DNA from: an uncultured Verrucomicrobiota bacterium
Lineage (GTDB): Bacteria; Verrucomicrobiota; Verrucomicrobiia; Opitutales; Opitutaceae
Assembly (NCBI GenBank): GCA_903876795.1
Contig: CAIRBK010000041.1
Span: forward strand, 30,040 to 94,039
Reading direction: 5' to 3'
Length of the DNA: 64,000 nt
Shown here in pieces: positions 17,687 through 26,614 of this stretch. The notes under the pieces are model-generated. The model did not search any database. It was not told the origin of the DNA and saw nothing but the letters and a program-made list of their open reading frames with translations. The position numbers were made by a program, and so were the translations under genes. Position 1 is the first letter of the stretch. Every line of letters starts with the position of its first letter.

Positions 17687-19209
17687 GCCGGCCGGTCCTT
17701 GATCTTCCTGGCGGGAACACCGCCCCAAACCTCGAAGGAGGGCACGTCTTGGGTGACGACGCTGCCTGCCCCGATCACTGCGCCGCGACCGATATGAACA
17801 CCCGGGAGAACGACCACGTTGCACCCCACCCAAACGTCGTCGTCGATTCGTACGGAAGCACCGACGAAACCTTGGCATTGAATGGGCATCTCTCGGGAAT
17901 GGTAACAGTGGTTGCTCGAGGTGATGTAGGTATTGGCCCCGATCAGAACCTGTCTTCCTATGGTTATGTCAGCATATACGTTTAGCCGGGTGTTGAAGCC
18001 TAGAAAAACATGGTCGCCTATCTCAAGACGTCCCGCGCTTTGTTCTGGCGATGAAAACCACAGACTCACCCCGTGCTCCCAAATCAGTTCCCGCCCGAGC
18101 ACCATTGAGTCGGCCGACGGTAGATACCCGTAAACGCGCAACGACGGTTCGCAGTCGCCGCCGCCCCGAAAAATGCGCTTTCGTATCCGCGACGCGACGC
18201 GCCCCATGCGCCTCCTTGCTAGAAACCTCCTCCAAGGCCCGCAACGGTTCTCGATTATCCGCTCCAGATAGGTTTGCAGCAGGAATCCGTCGGCCAGCAG
18301 GAGACGCAGTTTGGACCAGCCGCGCGAATTTACCAGCAGGGCGAGACCAATATCGGCGCGGCGTATCCGATAGTGCATCGAGTGGAAATTCGGAGCAAAA
18401 AGCCGGTCAAGCTCGGCCAGCACTCGGGCTCCGTCTCGGGAGTCAAACGAGGCTGGGAACGGAGCCAATCCAAGGGCCCCCAGCAAGAGCTCCCGGGATG
18501 TTTCCGAAAGCGAAAGCCCCCGCACATACGACCGACGTATGATGGAAATTTGCGCTTCCTGTTGTGTTCGTCGGTTTACACCCACTGAAGCCCCGTGCCG
18601 CCGGTAGCGCAGGAGGGGATCAGGGAGATTCGCGAAACGGACGCGCGAGCTCAGCCGGCACCACAATTCATAATCTTCGGTCACCCCGAAGGCCGGATCA
18701 TAACGATTCAATGGATCGCGCAGCAGATGGGCCCGAATCATCAGTGCCGGATGCGCCAGAGGATCACGAAACATCAGTTCAGTCCTGATTTCCGCGTCCG
18801 AGAGCGGGTAGATCGTTCGCTCGCAGACTCGTCCTTCGGAATCGATGATTTCCAGACCGGTGCCGACTATGCCAATTTCCGGGTGGGCCTCTAGAAACGT
18901 TGTCTGGCGCGCGAATCGTTCGGGATGACACAGGTCGTCGCCGTCGAAGCGGGCGATGTAGGTGCAGCCTTCGCTTTTCTCCAACAGTGCGTTCAGGGAG
19001 GCGGCAACGCCCAGGCTCGTCTCATGACGAACGACCAAGACAGGGAAACGGCTCTCCCCGGAGAGAATCTCGCCTGTTGAGTCGGTCGAGCCATCGTCGC
19101 AAGCAAGCAGGCGGAAGTCTTGGAATGTTTGCCGGGCCAGGCTATCGAGCGCCGCCTTGAGAAAGCGCTCGCCGTTTTTTACGGGAAGAATGACGTCGAT
19201 CCTGCTCAT
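17683..19209 (-). CDS. GT2 glycosyltransferase fused to a left-handed beta-helix acyltransferase
   Basis: The 508-residue bifunctional protein has a GT-A domain at its N-terminus: IDVILPVKNGERFLKAALDS at 4-23, LACDDGSTDSTGE at 35-47 and YIARFDGDDLCHP at 84-96. The last ~108 residues (from 401) are hexapeptide repeats with the acetyltransferase catalytic region NHCYHSREMPI and the ending GAVIGAGSVVTQDVPSFEVWGG. So one chain may both transfer a sugar and acetylate it. About 150 residues between the domains are unassigned. An ATG at 19209 is preferred to the upstream one because it gives ATGA coupling and the natural GT2 N-terminus. Confidence 0.87.
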   Translation of the reverse strand: MSRIDVILPVKNGERFLKAALDSLARQTFQDFRLLACDDGSTDSTGEILSGESRFPVLVVRHETSLGVAASLNALLEKSEGCTYIARFDGDDLCHPERFARQTTFLEAHPEIGIVGTGLEIIDSEGRVCERTIYPLSDAEIRTELMFRDPLAHPALMIRAHLLRDPLNRYDPAFGVTEDYELWCRLSSRVRFANLPDPLLRYRRHGASVGVNRRTQQEAQISIIRRSYVRGLSLSETSRELLLGALGLAPFPASFDSRDGARVLAELDRLFAPNFHSMHYRIRRADIGLALLVNSRGWSKLRLLLADGFLLQTYLERIIENRCGPWRRFLARRRMGRVASRIRKRIFRGGGDCEPSLRVYGYLPSADSMVLGRELIWEHGVSLWFSSPEQSAGRLEIGDHVFLGFNTRLNVYADITIGRQVLIGANTYITSSNHCYHSREMPIQCQGFVGASVRIDDDVWVGCNVVVLPGVHIGRGAVIGAGSVVTQDVPSFEVWGGVPARKIKDRPA

Positions 19210-20363
19210 GGTTTGGGTGGAGCGCTGTTTGCCGATGCGGCGCAAACAAGTGTTTCGGCGAACGTCGCTATAGGATCAGCCGGAGCGAGCGAGCGAATGT
19301 CCCGACCTGCGCGCAGTCCGAGTTCGCGCCATTCGTGGCGACGGAGCCAAGCGCGTTCGAGCGCTTCGTCGAGGGCGCGCATGGTCGGCCCTGCGGCAAC
19401 GAAACCGTTAACGTTGTCGTCAACAATCTCGGGGTTTCCGGCCACGTCGGTCACAACACACATGCGGTGCGCCATCATCGCTTCGATCGCGGCCAGCGGC
19501 ATACCCTCGACGCGACTTGGCAGCACGAGGGCGTGGTGGTCTTTCCAGACTGTTCCGATGTCATTGGCGAATCCTTCGAAGGTAACAGTTTCAAGTCCTG
19601 CGGCTGCCCGACGTAACACATCCTCCGAGGCACCATTGCCAAACAACGCGAAGCGCAGCGGTCTACGGCGCCACTTGGGCTGGTCGAGTACGCGGAAGAG
19701 GATATCCTGGCCCTTGCTTCCTGGTTCTAGGCGTCCCACGCAAGCCATCCTGAGTGGCTCGTCGACGGAGGGCCAAGTCGGCGTGGTATTGCGATCTATA
19801 TTGAACGGGTTCCAGACGACTTCGGACTGCGGCAGCGGCGCCGCCAGCTGCATGCGTACCAGATCACGATTCGAGCGCGATACGAAGTAGCACCGGTGAG
19901 CGGATTCGAAGCCGAGGCGCAATTGTTCCAGATGTTCTCCGACCGGCCACCAAGCGTCTTGGGCGGCCTGAACCATCAAAGCGTAACGAACGCCCAGTTC
20001 CCGACATGCCCGAAGCCATTCCGAGCCGTCATATTGACCGGCCTGAGCGATAAAAACCAGGTCCGGGCGCAAGGCGCGCACCTGATGGTCGAGAATCTGG
20101 ACTTCATGAGAAATTCGCTGCCACCGCCTCCGCCAGCGCCGCACACGCTCTCCCCATTTGGGACTGTAGCTTATCGGTATGGGTTGAAATTTAACGCCCG
20201 CAGCCAGCGTTTTCAGAAGGGTGGCGGGTTGCAGGGTGAATTCGCGCCTCAACACCACGACTTCATGGCCTTGGTCCGCCATGCGACGTGCGGCCCCGGC
20301 CCACAGTTCTTCGCTGCCTCCCCATGGAACCACCTCAAGCGTCGAAATAATCAGAATACGCAT
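19206..20363 (-). CDS. Glycosyltransferase family 4 (GT-B)
   Basis: The 385-residue enzyme starts MRILIISTLEVVPWGGSEEL. The WGGSE motif right after strand 1 is a signature of group 1 transferases that act on lipid-linked glycans. Later segments RMACVGRLEPGSKGQDILFR and LPSRVEGMPLAAIEAMMAH are the donor-site elements. A gap of 16 bp separates it from the next gene. The acceptor is unknown. Confidence 0.9.
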   Translation of the reverse strand: MRILIISTLEVVPWGGSEELWAGAARRMADQGHEVVVLRREFTLQPATLLKTLAAGVKFQPIPISYSPKWGERVRRWRRRWQRISHEVQILDHQVRALRPDLVFIAQAGQYDGSEWLRACRELGVRYALMVQAAQDAWWPVGEHLEQLRLGFESAHRCYFVSRSNRDLVRMQLAAPLPQSEVVWNPFNIDRNTTPTWPSVDEPLRMACVGRLEPGSKGQDILFRVLDQPKWRRRPLRFALFGNGASEDVLRRAAAGLETVTFEGFANDIGTVWKDHHALVLPSRVEGMPLAAIEAMMAHRMCVVTDVAGNPEIVDDNVNGFVAAGPTMRALDEALERAWLRRHEWRELGLRAGRDIRSLAPADPIATFAETLVCAASANSAPPKP

Positions 20364-20379
20364 CGGCGTCTTTGCACTA

Positions 20380-21384
20380 CTATGACCTGCGGAATAGTTT
20401 CCTGCCCAAGGCCAACGCGAGGGGGGGAAGGAAAGCGGTCCACGTCAGTTCAAGCCCGACAGGGCGACTGTGCAGCGCGTCGAATTGATCGAGTGCCGGC
20501 GGAATCTGGTTTTCTAGTTTGAGGCCTTGAATACACCAAGGCGCGCGCAACAAGGAGAGTACAGCGTTGAGCTGGCTCTGAGGGCATGACTGAAGCCGAG
20601 TCGCTAACAGGTTCTCAAGATCAACGCCGGCATCCCGGGTGGTCTGGAGTATCCAGCGTGTCGTGTCAGTCATGTGGGCGATGGTTTTTTCCGCATCGAA
20701 ATTACGGCCGTCCTGCTGCGGATGCATGCGGATAAAGACTGCCGGAACCGGATCAAACAAAACAGATCCCTGCCGGGAAAGGGCGACCGAGAGCATTCGA
20801 TCCGTGTCAAACGGGTTGCCAAGCTCGTAAACCCCCAATGACGATTGCAGCGCCGTGCGCCGCGCGATCAAGCAGGAGTAACGCAGCGGTGTGCCCGCCA
20901 GGCAAGCAAGGCTGACATTGGGTGCCGAGAGGGACCACACGCCGGTCGTTGCTGGAAAACCCGCGCCCAACCAACAGGCGAAACTGGGGTCTCCCTGAGC
21001 GGGGGTGGTTTCAGCCGCCACTTCGCTAAAGGCGGCGTAGCGGGCGGCCGCCAGAGGGTTTGCATCGAGATCGGCCAACGATTGCGCGAGGTGATGCGGT
21101 GCCCACCAGTCGTCGTCGTGCAACACGGCCACGTAGTCGGTGGTCACCGAGTTCCCCAGCGCGACAAAGTGCGGATTGGGCAATAGCGCTGGCTCGCGGA
21201 AGGTGTAGCGGATAGGCAGTCCGGGGAATTCGCGGCAGACGCTTTCGGATGAACGGTCGCCGCCGTTTTCCGAAACATGCACAGCCGCTATCCGATCCTG
21301 GGCACGCTGGCGGCCGACTGAGGCCAGCGCTGTGCGCAACATTTCCGGTCGCCGGCAGGTGGGGATGATGACGGTCAGGTCCAT
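20380..21384 (-). CDS. Glycosyltransferase family 2 (GT-A)
   Basis: The 334-residue protein begins MDLTVIIPTCRRPEMLRTAL and has VLHDDDWWAPHHL at 88-100, giving the DxD metal site and typical GT2 N-terminal strand. The start at 21384 leaves 1 bp to the Wzt stop. The C-terminal part is less conserved and ends in a basic tail (ALGRKLFRRS). It probably adds a sugar in the glycan whose export the adjacent Wzm/Wzt performs. Confidence 0.86.
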   Translation of the reverse strand: MDLTVIIPTCRRPEMLRTALASVGRQRAQDRIAAVHVSENGGDRSSESVCREFPGLPIRYTFREPALLPNPHFVALGNSVTTDYVAVLHDDDWWAPHHLAQSLADLDANPLAAARYAAFSEVAAETTPAQGDPSFACWLGAGFPATTGVWSLSAPNVSLACLAGTPLRYSCLIARRTALQSSLGVYELGNPFDTDRMLSVALSRQGSVLFDPVPAVFIRMHPQQDGRNFDAEKTIAHMTDTTRWILQTTRDAGVDLENLLATRLQSCPQSQLNAVLSLLRAPWCIQGLKLENQIPPALDQFDALHSRPVGLELTWTAFLPPLALALGRKLFRRS

Positions 21385-21385
21385 T

Positions 21386-22633
21386 TCAGGTGATCGCTGT
21401 GTTCTGCCAGTCCAACTTTGGGCGGATGCAGCCGATGATGGTTCCGGTAAACTCGTTCCTGCCCGCTCCGGTCTCATGCACCGTGAAAGTAATGGCGTCG
21501 GTAAGGTGGATCTCAATGCGCGCGGAATCCGTGATGAGAATAATGCTCACGCTGTAGAGCCCGTCGTTGAGGAAATTGGCCGGCAGACGCACCCGGTCGC
21601 GATAAATGCCTACGGAGGGGGTCGAATTTCCCGGGCCGCTGCTGAGGACGCAGGCGCCGTGCTTGTCGAAGAGATGGATACTCGAAGTAAGCGTGAGGTC
21701 GGGTGTGTGAACCGCAAACTCGTATTCGATAAAGACATCCCGATCAATCGGCACGTCGTGCGAGATACGACCTTCGGTGACGATCCGGGCGCGGTGCAGT
21801 CTGACACGGTTGTTGCCGGCCCGGGGGTCTTCCGGCGGCCAGGCGACCTCGCCACCCGCATGATCTCCGGATCGGATGTAGGACGCGACGACCTCGCCGG
21901 CCTGTCCCGCGAATTTGACCCTACCGTTCTCCATGAAGATCGCTCGTCCGCAGAGATTGGCCACGACGCCCAGGTTGTGGCTTACGAAAATCACCGTGCG
22001 CCCGGCGTCGCGGGAAACCTGGTTGATTTTGCCGAGACATTTTTTCTGAAAGGCTGCGTCGCCCACGGCGAGGACCTCGTCGATGATCAGGATTTCGGGC
22101 TCCAGATGGGCGGCCACCGAGAATGCCAGACGCACATACATGCCACTGCTGTAGCGTTTCACTGGTGTGTCCAAAAAACGCTCCACCTCGGCGAATGCGA
22201 CGATCTCGTCGAACTTGCGGCGTATCTCCGCCCGGCTCATGCCGAGGATGGCGCCGTTCAGATAGATGTTGTCCCTGCCGGTCAGATCCGGATGAAACCC
22301 CGTGCCGACCTCCAGCAGGCTGGCCGCGCGGCCCTGCAGCATGATGCGGCCGGTGGTCGGACCGGTGATGCGCGAGAGGATTTTGAGCAGCGTGGATTTG
22401 CCCGCGCCGTTGCGGCCAATGATACCGACCACCTCGCCGCGCTTGATCTCGAAATTCACGTCGCGCAACGCCCAGAAATCCTCGCGTTGGAGGCGGGTGT
22501 TACAGCGCACGCGCCGCCATGCGAGGCGGGCCAGGTGGTGGAGGCTTTCGCCGAGGGTGTCCTGTCCGGCAAGGTGGCTCAGCCGGTAGCGCTTGGAAAC
22601 GTTCTCCGCGCGGATGACAATATCGTCGCTCAT
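21386..22633 (-). CDS. wzt: Polysaccharide ABC exporter ATPase with C-terminal glycan-binding domain
   Basis: The 415-residue protein has a Walker A GRNGAGKST at residues 73-81, KRYSSGMYVRLAFSV (the modified signature motif typical of Wzt/TagH-type ATPases) and ILIIDEVLAVGDAAF for Walker B. A C-terminal domain of about 160 residues (from ~255) resembles the Wzt carbohydrate-binding beta-sandwich that recognises the end of the exported chain. It works with the adjacent permease (2 bp apart) to flip polymerised O-antigen across the inner membrane. The upstream in-frame ATG codons are a shadow of the permease gene. Confidence 0.92.
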   Translation of the reverse strand: MSDDIVIRAENVSKRYRLSHLAGQDTLGESLHHLARLAWRRVRCNTRLQREDFWALRDVNFEIKRGEVVGIIGRNGAGKSTLLKILSRITGPTTGRIMLQGRAASLLEVGTGFHPDLTGRDNIYLNGAILGMSRAEIRRKFDEIVAFAEVERFLDTPVKRYSSGMYVRLAFSVAAHLEPEILIIDEVLAVGDAAFQKKCLGKINQVSRDAGRTVIFVSHNLGVVANLCGRAIFMENGRVKFAGQAGEVVASYIRSGDHAGGEVAWPPEDPRAGNNRVRLHRARIVTEGRISHDVPIDRDVFIEYEFAVHTPDLTLTSSIHLFDKHGACVLSSGPGNSTPSVGIYRDRVRLPANFLNDGLYSVSIILITDSARIEIHLTDAITFTVHETGAGRNEFTGTIIGCIRPKLDWQNTAIT

Positions 22634-22635
22634 GG

Positions 22636-23472
22636 TCAGATAATGTCGGCAAACGAGCGCTCCGAGCGCCGGAAAAACCATACACCGGTCACGATCAAAA
22701 CCGCCGCCCATGCCAAGGAAAAAACCAGACTTTCCAGGTGAAAGACCGCGCCTTCCCCAAGCAGGCACCAGCGAAATGCATCGATCACACCGGTCATGGG
22801 ATTAAGCGCGAGCAAAGCCTGCCAGTTGGGTAGAAAATCGGTGCGATAACCGACCGGCGTGGCGAACACGCCGATCTGTAACAGGAACGGCACGACGATG
22901 CGGAAATCGCGAAACCGCACTGTTAGTGCCGCGAGCCAAAGACCGGCTCCGAGGGCGAGCGCCAGCGCGAGCAGGATGAACGCCGGCAGCAGCAGCGCCC
23001 GCCAAGTCGGTACAATGCCCGTCCATGCCAGCGCCGCGCCGAACAGACCGAGCAGAATCGCGAAATCGACCAATGCGACCGCCAGGGTGGCCAGAGGCAC
23101 GGTCAGGCGGGGGAAGTAGATTTTGGAGATCAGGTGCGCATTTCCGACCATGCTGCCGCTTGTGTTGCTCAAGGTGTTGGCAAAGAGCTGCCAGGCCAGT
23201 TGGCCCGCCATCACCACGATGAAATAAGGCTCGTTGCCCGAGGGCATCCCGGCCAGTCGGCCGAAGACAAACGTGAAGATCGCGACCGAGGCCAGCGGCT
23301 GGATGATCGCCCATGCGGCACCCAGCAGCGTCTGCTGATAGCGCACCTTGATGTCGCGCCATGCCAGGAAACCGAGTAGTTCACGGTAACGCCAAAGGTC
23401 GGCCCAATAGTGGCGCTCGGCGCGGCCTGCCTCGATCACCAGAGTCTGCGGCATGGCTGGGGGGATTTTCAT
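22636..23472 (-). CDS. wzm: Polysaccharide ABC exporter permease
   Basis: The 278-residue protein has six hydrophobic segments in the ABC-2 permease layout. It includes DIKVRYQQTLLGAAWAIIQP near residues 39-58, the conserved amphipathic coupling motif of Wzm/TagG/KpsM proteins. It forms the inner-membrane channel partnered by the Wzt ATPase. The start overlaps the preceding glycosyltransferase stop as ATGA. The C-terminus ends in FFRRSERSFADII, close to the EPxFADVI end typical of this family. Confidence 0.92.
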   Translation of the reverse strand: MKIPPAMPQTLVIEAGRAERHYWADLWRYRELLGFLAWRDIKVRYQQTLLGAAWAIIQPLASVAIFTFVFGRLAGMPSGNEPYFIVVMAGQLAWQLFANTLSNTSGSMVGNAHLISKIYFPRLTVPLATLAVALVDFAILLGLFGAALAWTGIVPTWRALLLPAFILLALALALGAGLWLAALTVRFRDFRIVVPFLLQIGVFATPVGYRTDFLPNWQALLALNPMTGVIDAFRWCLLGEGAVFHLESLVFSLAWAAVLIVTGVWFFRRSERSFADII

Positions 23473-24548
23473 GCTGAAAGGATACGTTGCAGCCGCTCCT
23501 TAAACAGAGGGAAGGAAAACCGGCGGACGCTGATGCGGATCGCCGCCGCATCCCATGTGGCAGTGAGCGCCGAGACACAGGCCGCCGCGAGTGCGGGCAC
23601 GTCGGCGTAGGGCACCAGGCGCCCGCTTTCGGGCGTGATCACTTCGGGAGATCCGCCGGCGTCGGCCGCGATGCAGGGTTTTCCGTAAGCCATGGCTTCG
23701 AGGTAAACCAATCCGAACCCCTCCTTCTCGCTGGGCAGAGCGAAAATCGTGCAGCGCGCGAATTCGTGGCGCAGCTGGCGGTCATCCACATAGCCGGCGA
23801 ACTCGACCGCTGCATCCAGTGCGAGCTCGCGCACCCGTTGTTGCAACCTCGGGCGATCATCACCGCGGCCGATGATGCGCAGTTTGGTGCCGGGCGCGCC
23901 TCGGAGGATGGCGGGCATTGCCTCGATGAGGTGATCCACGCCTTTGTAGCGGTCGGTGGAACTCAGGCGCGACACCGCGAGGATGACCGGCTGGCTGGTG
24001 GTCGAAAGGGCGGAGTCCACCCCGTCCGCGTCGAGTTCCGGATCGAGGGCGTTGGGCAGCACGACGACACGTTCCGGGTCGATCTGGATGTTTTTGAGGA
24101 GTTCTTTGCGCGTGAACTCGCTCACGCAGAGGACCCTCCAGGCACCCTTCAGGGCCCGGCGCTCCCAAAAGGTAAACGGACGCCAGACTTCGATGCCATG
24201 TGCGACCAGCACATAACGCAGTCCCGGGCGGCGCCAGCCCGCCAGCCAGGCGACAGGCAACTGGGCCACATGGCCGCAGACTATGAGCTTGGCTCCGGCG
24301 CTTAGATTGAGCGCGGCGCGTATGAATCTGCCTATGTCACGGCCGCAGGCTTCCCAGCGATCAAGCGCCGTTGCGAGGGAGTAGGGTCGCAGGTCCGCCG
24401 AGTCCACCGAAACGTCGTTGAGGGCGACAAATCGCACGCGGTCTTCTTTTCCGGCGAGGTCGCACAACGCCTTCAGGTAAAGCCGCAGGATACGAGGGAT
24501 ACCGCTGTCGGTCGTGAACAGTTCGGGGGCCAACAACAGCGTCTTCAT
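23469..24548 (-). CDS. Glycosyltransferase family 4 (GT-B)
   Basis: The 359-residue enzyme starts MKTLLLAPELFTTDSGIPRI. The C-terminal domain has VILAVSRLSSTDRYKGVDHL, KLRIIGRGDDRPRL and ALPSEKEGFGLVYLEAMAYG with the E-x7-E donor motif. Both ends overlap neighbours as ATGA (with asnB upstream and wzm downstream), so it belongs to the first block of the operon. Its role is probably an early or chain-length-specific sugar addition. Confidence 0.9.
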   Translation of the reverse strand: MKTLLLAPELFTTDSGIPRILRLYLKALCDLAGKEDRVRFVALNDVSVDSADLRPYSLATALDRWEACGRDIGRFIRAALNLSAGAKLIVCGHVAQLPVAWLAGWRRPGLRYVLVAHGIEVWRPFTFWERRALKGAWRVLCVSEFTRKELLKNIQIDPERVVVLPNALDPELDADGVDSALSTTSQPVILAVSRLSSTDRYKGVDHLIEAMPAILRGAPGTKLRIIGRGDDRPRLQQRVRELALDAAVEFAGYVDDRQLRHEFARCTIFALPSEKEGFGLVYLEAMAYGKPCIAADAGGSPEVITPESGRLVPYADVPALAAACVSALTATWDAAAIRISVRRFSFPLFKERLQRILSA

Positions 24549-26437
24549 GCGACAACAGGGCGCGGGCGGTTGATAAACGCGATGAGAATCGCCAGGGACC
24601 AGACGCGCGACCAGCCGGCGGCATCGCCTCCCGCCAGAAAACCTCGCCAATGATGTTGCACGGTCTGCGCTTCAAAAAAACCGCTTCGGCCGATACTCTG
24701 TGTTGAGAACAAATCCTCGAGAAACGCCCTCAACGGACCGCGCATCCACACGGGGTAGGGCAACGAAAAACCTTGCTTGCGGCGGGTGTGCAGGCCGGGA
24801 GGAAGAACATCGCGTACCGCCTCGGCGAGCGCCGACTTCGGGCGGTCCGGCGTATGTCGGTACGAGACCGGCTGGCCGGCCAGCCAGCGCACCAGCGGGC
24901 GGTCCACAAAGGGCACGCGCAGCTCCAGCGAGTGCCGCATGCTCATGACATCGCTGTCTCGCAGTAGCACGTCGGTCATGTAACCGCGCAGCTCCGCCAC
25001 GCTGGCCAGGGTGAACAAGTCGGCCGAGGCGAGTTCTCCTGCGAGCGCGGCCTCGGCGGGGTGGGGTGCGTAGGGGAGGGAGGCTTCTGGTGAGAGCAGG
25101 GAGAGCCGTGTGGATTCGGCGAATACGCGCCGTTGCAGCAACGCTCGGGCCGCCGGTGAGTGGCCGTGGCGCAGGGTGTCGGCGAGTTTGCGCGAGCGGG
25201 TGTCGCCGAGATCACAGCAGTTAAGCAGGGCGGTGCGCAGCGGGCCGGGGACCCGGTTCCAGAGTGGCAACCAACGAGAGAGACGGGTGGTATTGGCAAA
25301 CGAGGGATAGCCGCCGAAAAGTTCGTCCGCTCCGAGTCCTGAAACGGCGACCGTGACACCCCCGGCGCGAGCCGCTTGGCTGGCATAGTAGGTGTTGATG
25401 CCGTCGCCGGTCGGTTGGTCGAGGGAGGTGATGACCGTGTCGATTTCGGCGGCGAGGCGGGCACCCGTAAGCACGGTGGAGTGGTGGTCGGTTCCGAGGT
25501 GGCGGGCGTTATCGGCGGCCGTCTCGGCTTCAGAGTAACCGGTCTCTTCGAAGCCGATGGAAAACGTCTTCAGCCGGGAACCACCGGCGTGGGCCATCAG
25601 GGCGACGAGCGCGGTCGAGTCGAGTCCGCCGGAAAGAAACGCGCCGACCGGCACGTCGGCGGCGGAGTGCGCCCGCAGGGAGTCCTCCAGCTGCGCGCGC
25701 AGCCCGGTGGTAAATTCCTCGCGATTGCGTGCGGGTGTGGCCCCCGGGGCGGGGGCGGCCAGATCGCCCGGCGTATCGTAAGAGGTGATCGATAGCCGGC
25801 CGTCGTGCCACACGGCCGCATCGCCGGCACGGAGGCTTTGCACCGCCCGATAAATCGTGCGCGGGGCCGGCACCGAAAGCCAGGCGAGGTAGTCATTTAC
25901 GCCGCCCGGGTCTATATCCGCAGGAACCGCGCCCGACGCCAACAACGCGTTGAGTTCGGATGAAAACACCAGGCTGCCGTCGGGGCGGGTGTGGAGGTAA
26001 AGGGGTTTGATGCCGAAGGAATCACGAGCGAGCAGCAGGGTACGCTCAACCGAGTCCCAGAGCGCGAAGGCAAACATCCCTCTCAGTCGCGGCAGTGCAT
26101 CGCGACCCCAGCGGACAAGCGCGGCGAGCAGCACCTCGGTGTCGCAATCGGTGGAAAATTCGTGGCGGGCGGCTAGTTCAGAGCGGAGCGCGCGGAAGTT
26201 GTAAATCGCACCGTTGAACACGAGATGCCAGCGGCCGTCGGGCGTGCTCATCGGCTGGTGTCCGCGGCCCGGGTCGAAAATCGCCAGCCGGCGCATGCCA
26301 AGTGTGGCCTCACCGCAGGTCGCCAGACCGCCATCGTCCGGGCCGCGATGCATCATGGCTTTATTCATACGCCCCACGGCTTGGGCGCGCTGATCTGGTG
26401 TCGAGTGGCGGCTGATGTAACCGGCTATGCCGCACAT
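24545..26437 (-). CDS. asnB: Asparagine synthetase (glutamine-hydrolysing) family amidotransferase
   Basis: The 630-residue protein begins MCGIAGYISR, so Cys2 becomes the N-terminal nucleophile of the class II glutamine amidotransferase. The second domain has GAFLSGGLDSTALVALMAH, the PP-loop for ATP pyrophosphate chemistry, and VSGLGADELFGGYP. It may make asparagine or amidate a sugar acid of the surface polysaccharide, as asnB-like genes often do in such clusters. It is the most upstream gene of the minus-strand cluster, with 177 bp of non-coding sequence between it and the DJ-1 gene, where the operon promoter should lie. Confidence 0.9.
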   Translation of the reverse strand: MCGIAGYISRHSTPDQRAQAVGRMNKAMMHRGPDDGGLATCGEATLGMRRLAIFDPGRGHQPMSTPDGRWHLVFNGAIYNFRALRSELAARHEFSTDCDTEVLLAALVRWGRDALPRLRGMFAFALWDSVERTLLLARDSFGIKPLYLHTRPDGSLVFSSELNALLASGAVPADIDPGGVNDYLAWLSVPAPRTIYRAVQSLRAGDAAVWHDGRLSITSYDTPGDLAAPAPGATPARNREEFTTGLRAQLEDSLRAHSAADVPVGAFLSGGLDSTALVALMAHAGGSRLKTFSIGFEETGYSEAETAADNARHLGTDHHSTVLTGARLAAEIDTVITSLDQPTGDGINTYYASQAARAGGVTVAVSGLGADELFGGYPSFANTTRLSRWLPLWNRVPGPLRTALLNCCDLGDTRSRKLADTLRHGHSPAARALLQRRVFAESTRLSLLSPEASLPYAPHPAEAALAGELASADLFTLASVAELRGYMTDVLLRDSDVMSMRHSLELRVPFVDRPLVRWLAGQPVSYRHTPDRPKSALAEAVRDVLPPGLHTRRKQGFSLPYPVWMRGPLRAFLEDLFSTQSIGRSGFFEAQTVQHHWRGFLAGGDAAGWSRVWSLAILIAFINRPRPVVA

Positions 26438-26614
26438 GGGGAAAAGGCCGGAGAAAGCTTCGCCCCGTCGCTTCCGGCGAAGGCGACTTCAGTGCGTGAA
26501 AAGGTCGGCGCGACCATGTGAAAACCGCGATCGGGGATTGATCGACGGTTGCGGCGTAAGTTGACGCATCGGAACGGTTTTCGGCAACGACTATGTTGCA
26601 CGAAAGGCCTTCTC
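26438..26614 (-). other. Intergenic leader upstream of the polysaccharide cluster
   Basis: These 177 bp separate the DJ-1 stop from the asnB start, both on the minus strand. A 7-bp stem (CTTCGCC / GGCGAAG, 26458-26464 with 26476-26482) lies within 50 bp of the asnB start. I could not fix a convincing promoter or anti-termination motif by eye. The main promoter of a 26-kb operon would be expected here. Confidence 0.3.
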
